Shown one piece after another: positions 1 through 6,652 of a stretch of DNA of 8,197 nucleotides; positions within the stretch are counted from its first letter, which is position 1; every line of letters starts with the position of its first letter. The DNA lies in assembly GCA_035550075.1 (NCBI GenBank), contig DASZQG010000014.1, positions 1 through 8,197 of the forward strand, read 5' to 3'. Source of the DNA: AWTP1-13 sp035550075 (GTDB taxonomy: Bacteria > Pseudomonadota > Alphaproteobacteria > Rhizobiales > Hyphomicrobiaceae). A program made the position numbers and the translations under genes. A model generated the notes under the pieces. That model saw only the letters and a program-made list of their open reading frames with translations, had not been told where the DNA came from and did not search any database.

Positions 1-1566
1 AAGGGTGCTGACGTCGGCGGCGATCTCGTCGGCAAGGTTGAGGCTGGCATTCCCGAGGACGACCCCCGCAACCCCGCGACGATCGCCGACAACGTCGGTG
101 ACAACGTCGGCGACTGCGCCGGCATGGCCGCCGACCTGTTCGAGACCTATGCGGTCACGGTGGTGGCCACCATGGTGCTCGCCGCCATTTACTTCAACGG
201 CCAGCCGGTCGTGTACGGCCTCATGCTGTTCCCGCTCGCAGTGTGCGCGGTGGGCGTGGTGGCGTCGATCATTGGCACCTTCTTCGTCCGCCTCGGCGCC
301 AATCAGTCGATCATGGGCGCGCTGTACAAGGGCTTCATCGCCACCGGCGTGATCTCGCTGATCGTGCTGTGGCCGGTGACCGACCGCCTGCTGGGCCTCA
401 CCACTACCTTCTCCACACGCGGCCTCAACTTTACCGGCATGGACCTCTACTGGTGCGCGCTGACGGGCCTGGCGGTGACAGGGCTTATCATCGTCGTGAC
501 CGAGTATTACACCGGCACCAACTACCGCCCGGTGCAGTCGATCTCGCGGGCCTCGCAGACCGGTCACGGCACCAACGTGATCCAGGGCCTCGCCATCTCG
601 CTGGAAGCGACTGCCCTGCCGGCCCTCATCATCATCGCTGGCATTATCGTCTCCTATAACCTCGCCGGCCTGTTCGGCATTGCCACCGCCGTCACCGCCA
701 TGCTCTCGCTGGCCGGCGTCGTGGTCGCGCTGGACGCCTTCGGCCCGGTGACTGACAACGCCGGCGGCATCGCCGAGATGTCCGGTCTACCCAAGGACAT
801 CCGCAAGACCACCGACGCGCTCGACGCGGTCGGAAACACCACCAAGGCCGTCACCAAGGGCTATGCCATCGGCTCGGCGGGCCTCGGCGCGCTGGTGCTG
901 TTTGCGGCCTACAACGAGGACCTGCGGTTCTTCGTCAGCCAGGCGAAGCCCGGCACATTCTTCCACGGTCTCAACGTCGATGGCCTGTTCTCGCTGAGCA
1001 ATCCTTACGTGGTGATCGGCCTGTTCTTCGGCGGCCTGCTGCCCTACCTCTTCGGCGGCATCGCCATGACCGCCGTCGGCCGCGCCGGCGGCGCCGTGGT
1101 CGAGGAGGTCCGGCGCCAGTTCAAGGAGAAGCCCGGCATCATGCAGGGCACCGAGAAGCCCGACTATGCACGTGCCGTCGACATGCTGACACGCGCGGCG
1201 ATCAAGGAAATGATCATCCCGTCGCTGCTGCCGGTGCTTTCCCCTATCGTATGCTTCGTAGTCGTGCGCTGGATCGGCGGCACCGGCAATGCGTTCGCCG
1301 CGCTCGGCGCGATGCTGCTCGGTGTGATCGTCACGGGCCTGTTCGTCGCCATCTCGATGACCGCCGGCGGCGGCGCCTGGGACAACGCGAAGAAGTACAT
1401 CGAGGATGGCCACTACGGCGGCAAGGGCTCGGAAGCGCACAAGGCCGCCGTCACCGGCGACACCGTCGGCGATCCCTACAAGGACACCGCCGGACCCGCC
1501 GTCAACCCGATGATCAAGATCACCAACATCGTGGCGCTGCTGCTGCTCGCGGTGCTGGCGCACTAG
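1..1566 (+). CDS. hppA: Membrane-bound proton-translocating pyrophosphatase, K+-independent type (5'-truncated by the window)
   Basis: An integral membrane enzyme that hydrolyses pyrophosphate and pumps H+ out of the cytoplasm, recovering energy from PPi released by biosynthesis. The frame is open from base 1, so about 521 C-terminal residues of a protein usually near 700 residues are present. The opening residues carry the hallmark substrate-binding segment: KGADVGGDLVGKVE, then DDPRNPATIADNVGDNVGDC (bases 58-117), rich in the aspartates that bind Mg-PPi. Many hydrophobic membrane helices follow. GNTTKAVTKG (bases 832-861) has Lys and Thr at the two positions that are Ala in K+-dependent enzymes, which is the established signature of K+-independent H+ pumps. 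Near the C-terminus are the conserved GGGAWDNAKKYIE and GDTVGDPYKDTAGPAVNP segments. It ends in TAG, converging on bamE. Family assignment is essentially certain; the start and promoter lie outside the window. Confidence 0.98.
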   Translation, partial: KGADVGGDLVGKVEAGIPEDDPRNPATIADNVGDNVGDCAGMAADLFETYAVTVVATMVLAAIYFNGQPVVYGLMLFPLAVCAVGVVASIIGTFFVRLGANQSIMGALYKGFIATGVISLIVLWPVTDRLLGLTTTFSTRGLNFTGMDLYWCALTGLAVTGLIIVVTEYYTGTNYRPVQSISRASQTGHGTNVIQGLAISLEATALPALIIIAGIIVSYNLAGLFGIATAVTAMLSLAGVVVALDAFGPVTDNAGGIAEMSGLPKDIRKTTDALDAVGNTTKAVTKGYAIGSAGLGALVLFAAYNEDLRFFVSQAKPGTFFHGLNVDGLFSLSNPYVVIGLFFGGLLPYLFGGIAMTAVGRAGGAVVEEVRRQFKEKPGIMQGTEKPDYARAVDMLTRAAIKEMIIPSLLPVLSPIVCFVVVRWIGGTGNAFAALGAMLLGVIVTGLFVAISMTAGGGAWDNAKKYIEDGHYGGKGSEAHKAAVTGDTVGDPYKDTAGPAVNPMIKITNIVALLLLAVLAH

Positions 1567-1570
1567 AACA

Positions 1571-1601
1571 GAGAGTCGGCGCGGCGCTGCCGCGCCCTCT
1601 C
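1571..1601. terminator. Long GC-rich hairpin in the convergent hppA/bamE gap
   Basis: GAGAG (1571-1575), a two-base bulge TC, GGCGCGGC (1578-1585), loop GCT, then GCCGCGCC (1589-1596) and CTCTC (1597-1601). This gives 13 paired bases with one bulge. It begins five bases after the hppA stop and lies between two convergent genes, so a bidirectional transcription end or mRNA 3'-protecting structure is likely. There is no run of T on either side, so it is not a classic intrinsic terminator. A second small hairpin, CCTGA-TCG-TCAGG, follows at 1607-1619. Confidence 0.6.
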
Positions 1602-1638
1602 GCGTGCCTGATCGTCAGGATAGTTCGCTGCCGGCCGG

Positions 1639-2163
1639 TCAGTTTTCGAGGCCGAGCTGCTTGGTTCCCAGGTTGCGGAACAGGGCCTTGAGGATGCCCT
1701 CGTCGCGGGCGTGGCTCGGCGTTTCTTTCTTCACGTAGTCGAACACCTTGCCGTCCTTCAGCCCGTACTGCGCGACCTTTTGTACCGATCCCAGCGGTGA
1801 AAAATAGACCGCCAGCACCTTGCGGTCCTTCTCAACCGGCTTGAAGAAGGACGTCTCGCTCTCCGTGCTGCTGATGTAGTAGTAGGCCGAGCCGGAGCCG
1901 ACGGTCGCCGTCGTCGTGGGTGTGCCCAGCGTGGTGCGCACCTGCTCCTGGCTCATGCCGGGGCCGATCTGGCTGATCTCGTTCTCGTGGAACTGGTGGC
2001 CGTGTTTTGTTATCGTCTCGCCGCAGGCAGTGAGCGCGACAGCCAGCAGCGCCACAAGCGAAGCGTTGCGCAACAGTGACCGGCGCAGCGATGCCGGCCT
2101 CGCGGCGGTGCGAACTGAGGGCAGCAGGCGGGTTCCCTCGGAGAATCGGTCGTGCCAGCTCAT
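1639..2163 (-). CDS. bamE: Outer membrane lipoprotein of the SmpA/OmlA (BamE) family
   Basis: Predicted outer-membrane lipoprotein of the beta-barrel assembly (BAM) machinery, where BamE supports BamD and BamA in inserting outer membrane proteins. The 174-residue product has a signal-peptide-like stretch, SLVALLAVALTAC, ending in a lipobox (L-T-A-C) with the lipidated Cys at residue 47. The mature part carries the SmpA/OmlA pattern GMSQEQVRTTLGTPT at about residues 68-82, followed by a YYYISSTE beta-strand. The basic patch before the hydrophobic core is RRSLLRN. The ATG at 2163 is the most upstream possible start, because an in-frame TAG lies four codons before it. It leaves about 25 residues ahead of the signal peptide, which is long; no internal ATG offers a shorter form. 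It is transcribed divergently from the cytochrome chaperone and convergently with hppA. The family call is strong; the role in BAM is from family knowledge. Confidence 0.9.
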   Translation of the reverse strand: MSWHDRFSEGTRLLPSVRTAARPASLRRSLLRNASLVALLAVALTACGETITKHGHQFHENEISQIGPGMSQEQVRTTLGTPTTTATVGSGSAYYYISSTESETSFFKPVEKDRKVLAVYFSPLGSVQKVAQYGLKDGKVFDYVKKETPSHARDEGILKALFRNLGTKQLGLEN

Positions 2164-2256
2164 TGGGTTCCGCTAGCCCAGCATCTGGCGATTTGCAACG
2201 CGGACAGGCCCCTCATTCCCGGTGAAAGCCGCCTCTTTCCAAGCAAATTAGCAAAC

Positions 2257-2802
2257 ATGATCGCTCGTATGCGCACTTGGTTGCAGGAAAAGCGGAAGCG
2301 TGAGCAAACAGCACGCGAGCTTTATGGCTCGATTGTGACACAGGCGCGCGCGCCGCACCTCTATGCGCGGTGGCGCGTGCCCGACACCCGCGAAGGGCGC
2401 TTCGAGATGCTGGTGCTGCATCTGGCGCTGGTGCTACGGCGATTGGCGCGGGAGGGCGCCGCCGGGCAGCAGCTCGGCAGGACATTGGCGGAAACCTTCG
2501 TGACCGACATGGACGATTCGATGCGCGAGATGACTGTCGGCGACCTGGCGGTGCCGCGCTACGTCAAGCGCGCCGTCACCGCCCTGTACGACCGCCAGGG
2601 CGACTACACCGCGGCCCTTGCCACGGGCGCCGACCTCCAGGCGGTTCTGCAGCGCCATCTTTCCCCCTTCCGGGGGACCGAGCATATGGATGCGGCCGCC
2701 ATCAGTGCTTACATAGGGGGTGCGGCCCGGGCGCTGGATGCGCAGGCGGGCGCCGAGGTTCTGGCCGGCCGTATCGCTTGGCCGCCGCTTTCCACGCCCT
2801 AG
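2257..2802 (+). CDS. Ubiquinol-cytochrome c chaperone family protein (CBP3/UQCC1-like)
   Basis: Relative of mitochondrial Cbp3/UQCC1, which helps assemble cytochrome b into the respiratory bc1 complex; in bacteria the role is inferred from that family. The core reads YGSIVTQARAPHLYARWRVP, then DTREGRFEMLVLHLALVLRRL, matching the family pattern of Y-x-x-I-V-x-QAR followed by DT-x-x-GRF and a leucine-rich helix. TFVTDMDDSMREMTVGDLAVPRYVK in the middle is also typical. I chose ATG 2257 (181 residues; MIARMRTWLQEKRKREQ) because the protein family normally begins with a short basic segment just before the core. ATG 2269 is an equally plausible start, and extending upstream to 2152 would overlap bamE. 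The protein is probably soluble, with no signal peptide or membrane helix. It lies 20 bases before yceD, suggesting co-transcription. No convincing Shine-Dalgarno sequence is visible. Confidence 0.88.
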   Translation: MIARMRTWLQEKRKREQTARELYGSIVTQARAPHLYARWRVPDTREGRFEMLVLHLALVLRRLAREGAAGQQLGRTLAETFVTDMDDSMREMTVGDLAVPRYVKRAVTALYDRQGDYTAALATGADLQAVLQRHLSPFRGTEHMDAAAISAYIGGAARALDAQAGAEVLAGRIAWPPLSTP

Positions 2803-2822
2803 GATTTTTCGCGGACGTTCCC

Positions 2823-3368
2823 ATGTCTGAACCCTCCGACAAGGTGCCGCTCGACTGGGTGGTCGATACCGACAGCGTGCCCGATCAGGGCCAGACGCTG
2901 GAGTTGGTTGCATCCGCCGAGGAGCGCGCCGCCATCGCCCGCGCGCTCGACCTCATCGACTGCAAACTCGTTCGAGTCGACTGCAAAATTGTGCCGAAGC
3001 CGGATGATCGCTATCGCGTCACCGGGCAGATCACTGCGGAGGTGACGCAGAGCTGCGTGGTGACGCTAGACCCGGTCCCTGGCACCATCGAGGAGACATT
3101 CGACGTCGAATTCTGGCCGCAAGATCGTATCCCGGCGCCGCGCGGCGGCGAGCTGGATATCGATGACGGGCCGGAGATCGAGCCACTCGCGGCCGGCAGC
3201 ATTCCCCTCGGTGCGATCGTCTTCGAATATCTGGCAAGCGCGATAGACCTGTTCCCGCGCAAGCCCGATGCCGTGTTCGAGCAGGACTCCGCGACACACG
3301 CAAAAGGTGCTGACGCAGACAGCGACAATCCCTTCGCGGTTCTCGCCCAATTAAAACGAGAAACCTGA
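2823..3368 (+). CDS. yceD: YceD family protein (DUF177)
   Basis: A 181-residue acidic protein of the DUF177/YceD family. Homologues are linked to 23S rRNA accumulation and are usually encoded beside the L32 gene rpmF and plsX; the biochemical role is poorly defined. Family signs are the central segment VTGQITAEVTQSCVVTLDPVP followed by EETFDVEFWP, the acidic stretch ELDIDDGPEIEPL, then GAIVFEYLASAIDLFPRKPDA, and the C-terminal NPFAVLAQLKRE, which resembles the usual NPF-x-x-L-x-x-LK ending. ATG 2823 is chosen because the family starts just before a segment like VPLDWVVDTDSVP; the same frame is open much further upstream, but that part overlaps the chaperone gene. It follows the chaperone by 20 bases. 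No rpmF lies between this gene and plsX. Confidence 0.88.
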   Translation: MSEPSDKVPLDWVVDTDSVPDQGQTLELVASAEERAAIARALDLIDCKLVRVDCKIVPKPDDRYRVTGQITAEVTQSCVVTLDPVPGTIEETFDVEFWPQDRIPAPRGGELDIDDGPEIEPLAAGSIPLGAIVFEYLASAIDLFPRKPDAVFEQDSATHAKGADADSDNPFAVLAQLKRET

Positions 3369-3537
3369 CAACAACTTGAAAATCGCGACGCGTGCCAGAC
3401 GCCACCACGCTGGGCTTGAAGCGGTGGGAGAATCTGGTTGTCTGCGGGCGTCAGGCGAGTATGGTCTTGCGGTTCAACTACGGGCGGCGCGCCGATACGC
3501 CGCCTAGGCTCCACAGCACAAAGACGCAACGAGGGCC
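3369..3537 (+). promoter_or_regulatory. 169-base leader region between yceD and plsX with hairpin and possible promoter
   Basis: No convincing gene is present; in particular I see no L32 (rpmF) in any frame. A perfect inverted repeat GGCGGCG (3483-3489) / CGCCGCC (3498-3504) with an 8-base loop lies 33 bases before the plsX ATG. A possible sigma70-type promoter is TTGTCT (3438-3443), 16 bases, TATGGT (3460-3465), four of six matches in each box. The region may give plsX-fabH its own transcription, with the hairpin in the 5' leader. The promoter call is weak. Confidence 0.35.
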
Positions 3538-4578
3538 ATGGCCGTGGCGCGGACTATTTCGCTCGACGCGATGGGCGGAGACCTGGGTCCGGCGGTCGTC
3601 ATCCCCGGAGCCGCGCTCGCCCTGCAGCAGCATCCCGACGTGCATTTTCTCCTGTTCGGCGACCGGGCGCGCATCATGCCGCACCTCGACGCGCAGCCCG
3701 CCCTAGCCCGCTGCGCGAGCATTGTTCACACCGAGACCGCGGTCGAAATGCAGGACAAGCCGAGCCAGGCGGTGCGCCGGGGCCGGGGGTCCAGCATGTG
3801 GCTGTCGATCGAGGCGGTGCAGAAGGCCGAGGCCGATTTCGTCGTCTCCGCCGGCAACACCGGCGCCCTGATGGCAATGGCCAAGCTGGTCCTCAAGACC
3901 ATGGCCGGCATCGAACGGCCGGCCATTGCCGGGCTGTGGCCCACCGTGGGCGAACCGTGCATCGTGCTCGACCTCGGCGCCAACATCGGTGCGTCCGCCC
4001 GCCAGCTTGCTGACTACGCTTTGATGGGCGCCGCCATGGCCCGCGCCGTCTTTCATATCGAGCGCCCGCGCGTCGGCCTCCTCAATATCGGCGTGGAGGA
4101 GATCAAGGGCATCGAAGAGGTGAAGCAGGCCCACGCCTGGCTCAAGCAGTCAGACCTCGCGATCGATTACGTCGGTTTTCTCGAGGGCGACCAGATCGGC
4201 CAGGGTGTCGTCGACGTCGTGGTCGTCGAAGGGTATGCCGGCAACATCGCGCTCAAGACCGCGGAGGGCACCGCCAAGCAGATGGCGGCCTACATCCGGG
4301 AGGCGCTTTCGAGTTCGCTGGCGTCCAGGCTTGGCGCCGTCCTGGCACGGAGCGGATTCCGGGCCCTGCGGCACCGCATGGACACGCGCCGTTTCAACGG
4401 CGGCCCCTTCCTGGGCCTCAACGGCATTGCGATAAAAAGTCATGGGGGAACGGACGCTTTTGGCTTCGCAAGTGCTATTGAGGTTGGCTACCAGATGGCC
4501 GAAAGCAACCTTCTGGCCCGGCTGGCCGCGGATTTGGAGGCGTTCCATGGCAAAATTGGACAAGTCGCGCAGGCTTGA
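3538..4578 (+). CDS. plsX: Phosphate acyltransferase PlsX
   Basis: Peripheral membrane enzyme that converts acyl-ACP plus phosphate to acyl-phosphate, the acyl donor used by PlsY in the first step of phospholipid synthesis. The 346 residues are typical of the family. Conserved segments are ISLDAMGGDLGP (residues 7-18), SAGNTGALMA, DLGANIGASA, NIGVEEIKG, GYAGNIALKTAEG, and near the end NGGPFLGLNGIAIKSHGGTDA. The ATG at 3538 is preceded by a CGAGGG ribosome-binding sequence; GTG 3544 is an alternative that would shorten the N-terminus by two residues. The usual His or Phe in the AMGGD-x-x-P motif is Leu here, a mild variant. It is followed closely by fabH, the classic plsX-fabH pair coupling phospholipid and fatty-acid synthesis. 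Confidence 0.97.
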   Translation: MAVARTISLDAMGGDLGPAVVIPGAALALQQHPDVHFLLFGDRARIMPHLDAQPALARCASIVHTETAVEMQDKPSQAVRRGRGSSMWLSIEAVQKAEADFVVSAGNTGALMAMAKLVLKTMAGIERPAIAGLWPTVGEPCIVLDLGANIGASARQLADYALMGAAMARAVFHIERPRVGLLNIGVEEIKGIEEVKQAHAWLKQSDLAIDYVGFLEGDQIGQGVVDVVVVEGYAGNIALKTAEGTAKQMAAYIREALSSSLASRLGAVLARSGFRALRHRMDTRRFNGGPFLGLNGIAIKSHGGTDAFGFASAIEVGYQMAESNLLARLAADLEAFHGKIGQVAQA

Positions 4579-4616
4579 GCGCGAAAGATCGCCGCTCGTC
4601 GGCGTGTGAGGCGAGC

Positions 4617-5594
4617 GTGGCAGTCATCCGATCCGTGGTCCGTGGCGTTGGCGCCTACCTGCCGAAAACCATCCTGACCAATGACGATTTGGCAAAACGC
4701 GTCGACACCAGCGATGCCTGGATCAGAGAACGCACCGGCATTGAGCAGCGCCATATTGCCGGGGACGGGGAGTTCACCTCAGACCTCGGCATAGCCGCAG
4801 CACGGCAGGCGCTGGTCCGCTCCGGTATCAACCCGGTCGATATCGACCTCATCATTTGCGCCACCGCAACGCCGGATCGCACGTTTCCCGCCACCGCCGT
4901 CAAGATCCAGACCGGGCTCGGCGTCACCAAAGGTGCCGCTTTCGACGTGCAGGCGGTCTGCTCGGGCTTCGTCTTTGCACTCGCCAGCGCGGATTCGTTC
5001 TTGAAGTCAGGGCAATTCAAGCGCGCGCTGGTGGTCGGCGCGGAAACGTTCTCCCGCATCCTGGACTGGGAGGATCGTGCCACCTGCGTGCTGTTCGGCG
5101 ACGGCGCGGGCGCCGTTGTGCTGGAAGCGCAAGCGCAGCCGGGTTCCCGCGACGACCGTGGCATTCTGGCCACCCGCCTTCGCTCCGATGGCCGCTACGA
5201 AGACCTGCTCTATGTCGATGGCGGACCGGGCTCCACCAAGACCACGGGGCACCTGCGCATGAATGGCAGGGAGGTGTTCCGGCACGCCGTACAGAAAATA
5301 TCAGGGGTCATCGAGGAAATTCTGCTCGTCACCGGCTACACGTCGGACGAGGTGGACCTGTACGTGCCGCATCAGGCCAACCGGCGCATTCTCGACGGCA
5401 TCGCCAAGAAGCTCGGGATCCCCTCGGAAAAAGTCGTCATGACCCTGGCCAGGCACGGCAACACGTCCGCGGCCTCGATCCCGCTGGCGCTCAATCAGGC
5501 GTTCGAGGATCATCGGCTGCAGGAGGGTAGCCTGGTGTTGATGGAGGCCATGGGCGGTGGTTTCACCTGGGGTGCGGCCCTGGTGCGATGGTAG
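4617..5594 (+). CDS. fabH: Beta-ketoacyl-ACP synthase III (FabH)
   Basis: Cytoplasmic condensing enzyme that starts fatty-acid synthesis by joining an acyl-CoA primer, usually acetyl-CoA, to malonyl-ACP. With the GTG start at 4617 the protein is 325 residues, the normal length. The thiolase-fold Cys-His-Asn triad is visible: Cys115 in FDVQAVCSGF, His252 in YVPHQANRR and Asn282 in LARHGNTSAAS; the C-terminus has GGGFTWGAALVRW. GTG 4617 is preferred because GAGGCGA sits just upstream at good spacing and the product then begins VAVIRSVVRGVGAYLP, like alphaproteobacterial homologues. An alternative TTG at 4575 overlaps the plsX stop as TTGA and would add 14 residues that look unrelated to the family. 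The gene is 38 bases after plsX and almost certainly co-transcribed with it. Confidence 0.97.
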   Translation: MAVIRSVVRGVGAYLPKTILTNDDLAKRVDTSDAWIRERTGIEQRHIAGDGEFTSDLGIAAARQALVRSGINPVDIDLIICATATPDRTFPATAVKIQTGLGVTKGAAFDVQAVCSGFVFALASADSFLKSGQFKRALVVGAETFSRILDWEDRATCVLFGDGAGAVVLEAQAQPGSRDDRGILATRLRSDGRYEDLLYVDGGPGSTKTTGHLRMNGREVFRHAVQKISGVIEEILLVTGYTSDEVDLYVPHQANRRILDGIAKKLGIPSEKVVMTLARHGNTSAASIPLALNQAFEDHRLQEGSLVLMEAMGGGFTWGAALVRW

Positions 5595-5637
5595 GCGGGC
5601 GAATTGGATTTACGTGTGCAATTTCAGCCGGTTGTTG

Positions 5638-5666
5638 TTGACCCGAAAATTAACGACAGCTAGCAT
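5638..5666 (+). promoter_or_regulatory. Sigma70-type promoter candidate for ihfA
   Basis: TTGACC (5638-5643) is followed after exactly 17 bases by TAGCAT (5661-5666): five of six and four of six matches to the -35 and -10 consensus at ideal spacing. It is 35 bases upstream of the ihfA start, in the 106-base gap after fabH. A local AT-rich patch (GAAAATTAA) lies in the spacer. It suggests ihfA and the downstream MerR-family gene are transcribed separately from plsX-fabH. Confidence 0.55.
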
Positions 5667-5700
5667 CGCCGGCCTGGGGAGTTAGGGAGGGGCGTGAGCC

Positions 5701-6018
5701 ATGGGTGGCAAGACATTGACGCGTGCGGATCTTGCGGAAGCGGTCGTGCAGAAAGTCGGCCTGCCCCGGAACGAATCTCAGGAGCTGGTTGAGCTGATCC
5801 TTGGCGAGATTTCCGCCAGTCTCGCAGCCGGCGATCCCGTCAAGCTTTCCTCGTTTGGCTCATTCGGCATCCGGCAAAAGGGCCAGCGCATCGGGCGCAA
5901 TCCCAAGACCGGCCAGGAAGTCCCGATTACGCCGCGCCGGGTTCTCATCTTCCGTCCCAGCAACATCATGAAGGATCGCATCAACGCAGGCCTTGTGCGA
6001 CGGCGCGCTGCGGAGTAG
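5701..6018 (+). CDS. ihfA: Integration host factor subunit alpha
   Basis: Small DNA-bending protein that pairs with IHF-beta and acts in recombination, replication and transcription. The 105-residue product matches the HU/IHF fold: TLTRADLAEAVVQKVGL (residues 5-21), the helical ELVELILGEI region, VKLSSFGSFGIRQK (48-60), then the DNA-binding arm with RNPKTG (66-71; the intercalating proline is Pro68) and ITPRRVLIFRPS (76-87). The ending RINAGLVRRRAAE is a short basic tail. The alpha subunit is favoured over beta or HU by the TLTRADLAEA opening and by its position between fabH and the MerR-family gene. The ATG at 5701 is preceded by GGGAGGGG at suitable distance. A GTG just upstream is out of frame. 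Confidence 0.94.
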   Translation: MGGKTLTRADLAEAVVQKVGLPRNESQELVELILGEISASLAAGDPVKLSSFGSFGIRQKGQRIGRNPKTGQEVPITPRRVLIFRPSNIMKDRINAGLVRRRAAE

Positions 6019-6081
6019 CCAAGGGGCTGCTCGAACACGTCGTCGAGAGAGTGGTAGCGCAAGCATCAGCGGGGGCTGGCC

Positions 6082-6549
6082 TTGCCGAAGGAAGTGGATG
6101 CGTTTCGTAACATTGGAGAGGTATCGCTGGAGCTTGGCGTCAAGAAGCACGTCTTGCGCTTCTGGGAACAGAAGTTCCCCCAGCTGAAACCGATGAAGCG
6201 TGGCGGCGGCAGGCGGCTTTATCGCCCATCCGACGTGCAGCTTCTGAAAGGAATTCATCATCTTCTGCAGAACGCCGGATATAAGATCGAAGGCGTGCAG
6301 AAGCTGTTGCGTGAGCAGGGCATTGATTACGTGAAGAAGGCAGCGACCACCGCCGCCCCGGGGCGTGCGAGCGCAAAAAAAAAGCATCCAGGAACGAAAC
6401 GCGGCCGCTCGGTGGTACTTAGCGCCGAGGAGATCGGCGCTTTGCAGACCGTCGCGGGTGAGCTCGAGGCATTGCTGGCAGTCGTCGGTCCACAGCCGCG
6501 TGCCAAATCGTCCGGGCACCGGCAGAAGCGCGCGCTCGCCCGCGGGTAA
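6082..6549 (+). CDS. MerR-family transcriptional regulator
   Basis: Helix-turn-helix DNA-binding regulator of the MerR superfamily, conserved next to ihfA in many alphaproteobacteria; its target is unknown. The winged HTH is clear: AFRNIGEVSLELGVKKHVLRFWEQKFP (residues 7-33) and the wing KRGGGRRLYRPSDVQLL (39-55), then a dimerisation-type helix, IHHLLQNAGYKIEGVQKLLRE. There is no cysteine anywhere, so it is not a metal-thiol sensor of the MerR/CueR kind. The C-terminal third is a basic linker (85-112) and a predicted helix, AEEIGALQTVAGELEALLAVV. The start is taken as TTG 6082 because an in-frame TAG at 6055-6057 blocks extension and homologues have a few residues before the AFR segment; GTG 6094 is the alternative. 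A run of nine A (6375-6383) within the gene contains an in-frame slippery heptamer. Confidence 0.88.
   Translation: MPKEVDAFRNIGEVSLELGVKKHVLRFWEQKFPQLKPMKRGGGRRLYRPSDVQLLKGIHHLLQNAGYKIEGVQKLLREQGIDYVKKAATTAAPGRASAKKKHPGTKRGRSVVLSAEEIGALQTVAGELEALLAVVGPQPRAKSSGHRQKRALARG
6375..6384 (+). other. A9 homopolymer with in-frame A-AAA-AAG heptamer in the MerR-family gene
   Basis: The codons are GCA AAA AAA AAG (Ala98, Lys99-101). The last seven bases read A AAA AAG in the zero frame, identical to the -1 slippery sequence of E. coli dnaX. A -1 slip would read twelve further codons and stop at TAG 6420-6422, giving a protein of about 113 residues without the C-terminal helix. A perfect hairpin AGCGCCGA (6421-6428) / TCGGCGCT (6434-6441) lies downstream but about 37 bases away. 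Whether slippage occurs is not shown. Confidence 0.45.
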
Positions 6550-6583
6550 CCTGCCTCATGGCATCCTGCGCGCCGGCTCCGAG

Positions 6584-6597
6584 GCGTTCATGAACGC
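6584..6597. promoter_or_regulatory. Perfect 14-base palindrome between the MerR-family gene and the phosphopantetheinyl transferase gene
   Basis: GCGTTCATGAACGC is identical to its own reverse complement. It lies in a 103-base gap, 55 bases before the start of the phosphopantetheinyl transferase gene, and could be an operator for a dimeric repressor. No good -35/-10 pair is visible around it, so the call is tentative. The rest of the gap shows nothing else. Confidence 0.3.
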
Positions 6598-6652
6598 GGC
6601 CGCGAGGCACGCGCCATTCGCCTAACCGAACAAAGGGACGTCTCGGGGCTTC

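Noticed and set aside
787..1563. 258-codon open frame on the minus strand inside hppA
   Set aside because: It lies opposite the strongly conserved hppA frame, has low-complexity His/Arg/Gly/Asp-rich composition typical of antisense GC-rich DNA, and shows no motif.
2152..2256. Upstream extension of the cytochrome chaperone to ATG 2152
   Set aside because: It overlaps the bamE start, adds 35 residues without family likeness, and ATG 2257 or 2269 gives the usual N-terminus.
3392..3537. A possible rpmF or other gene in the yceD-plsX gap
   Set aside because: Translations in this gap show no L32 features such as the basic N-terminal zinc-ribbon-like start, and the open frame there runs on out of frame into plsX.
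5860..6519. 219-codon minus-strand frame across ihfA and the MerR-family gene
   Set aside because: It overlaps two well-supported plus-strand genes and has no recognisable domain.
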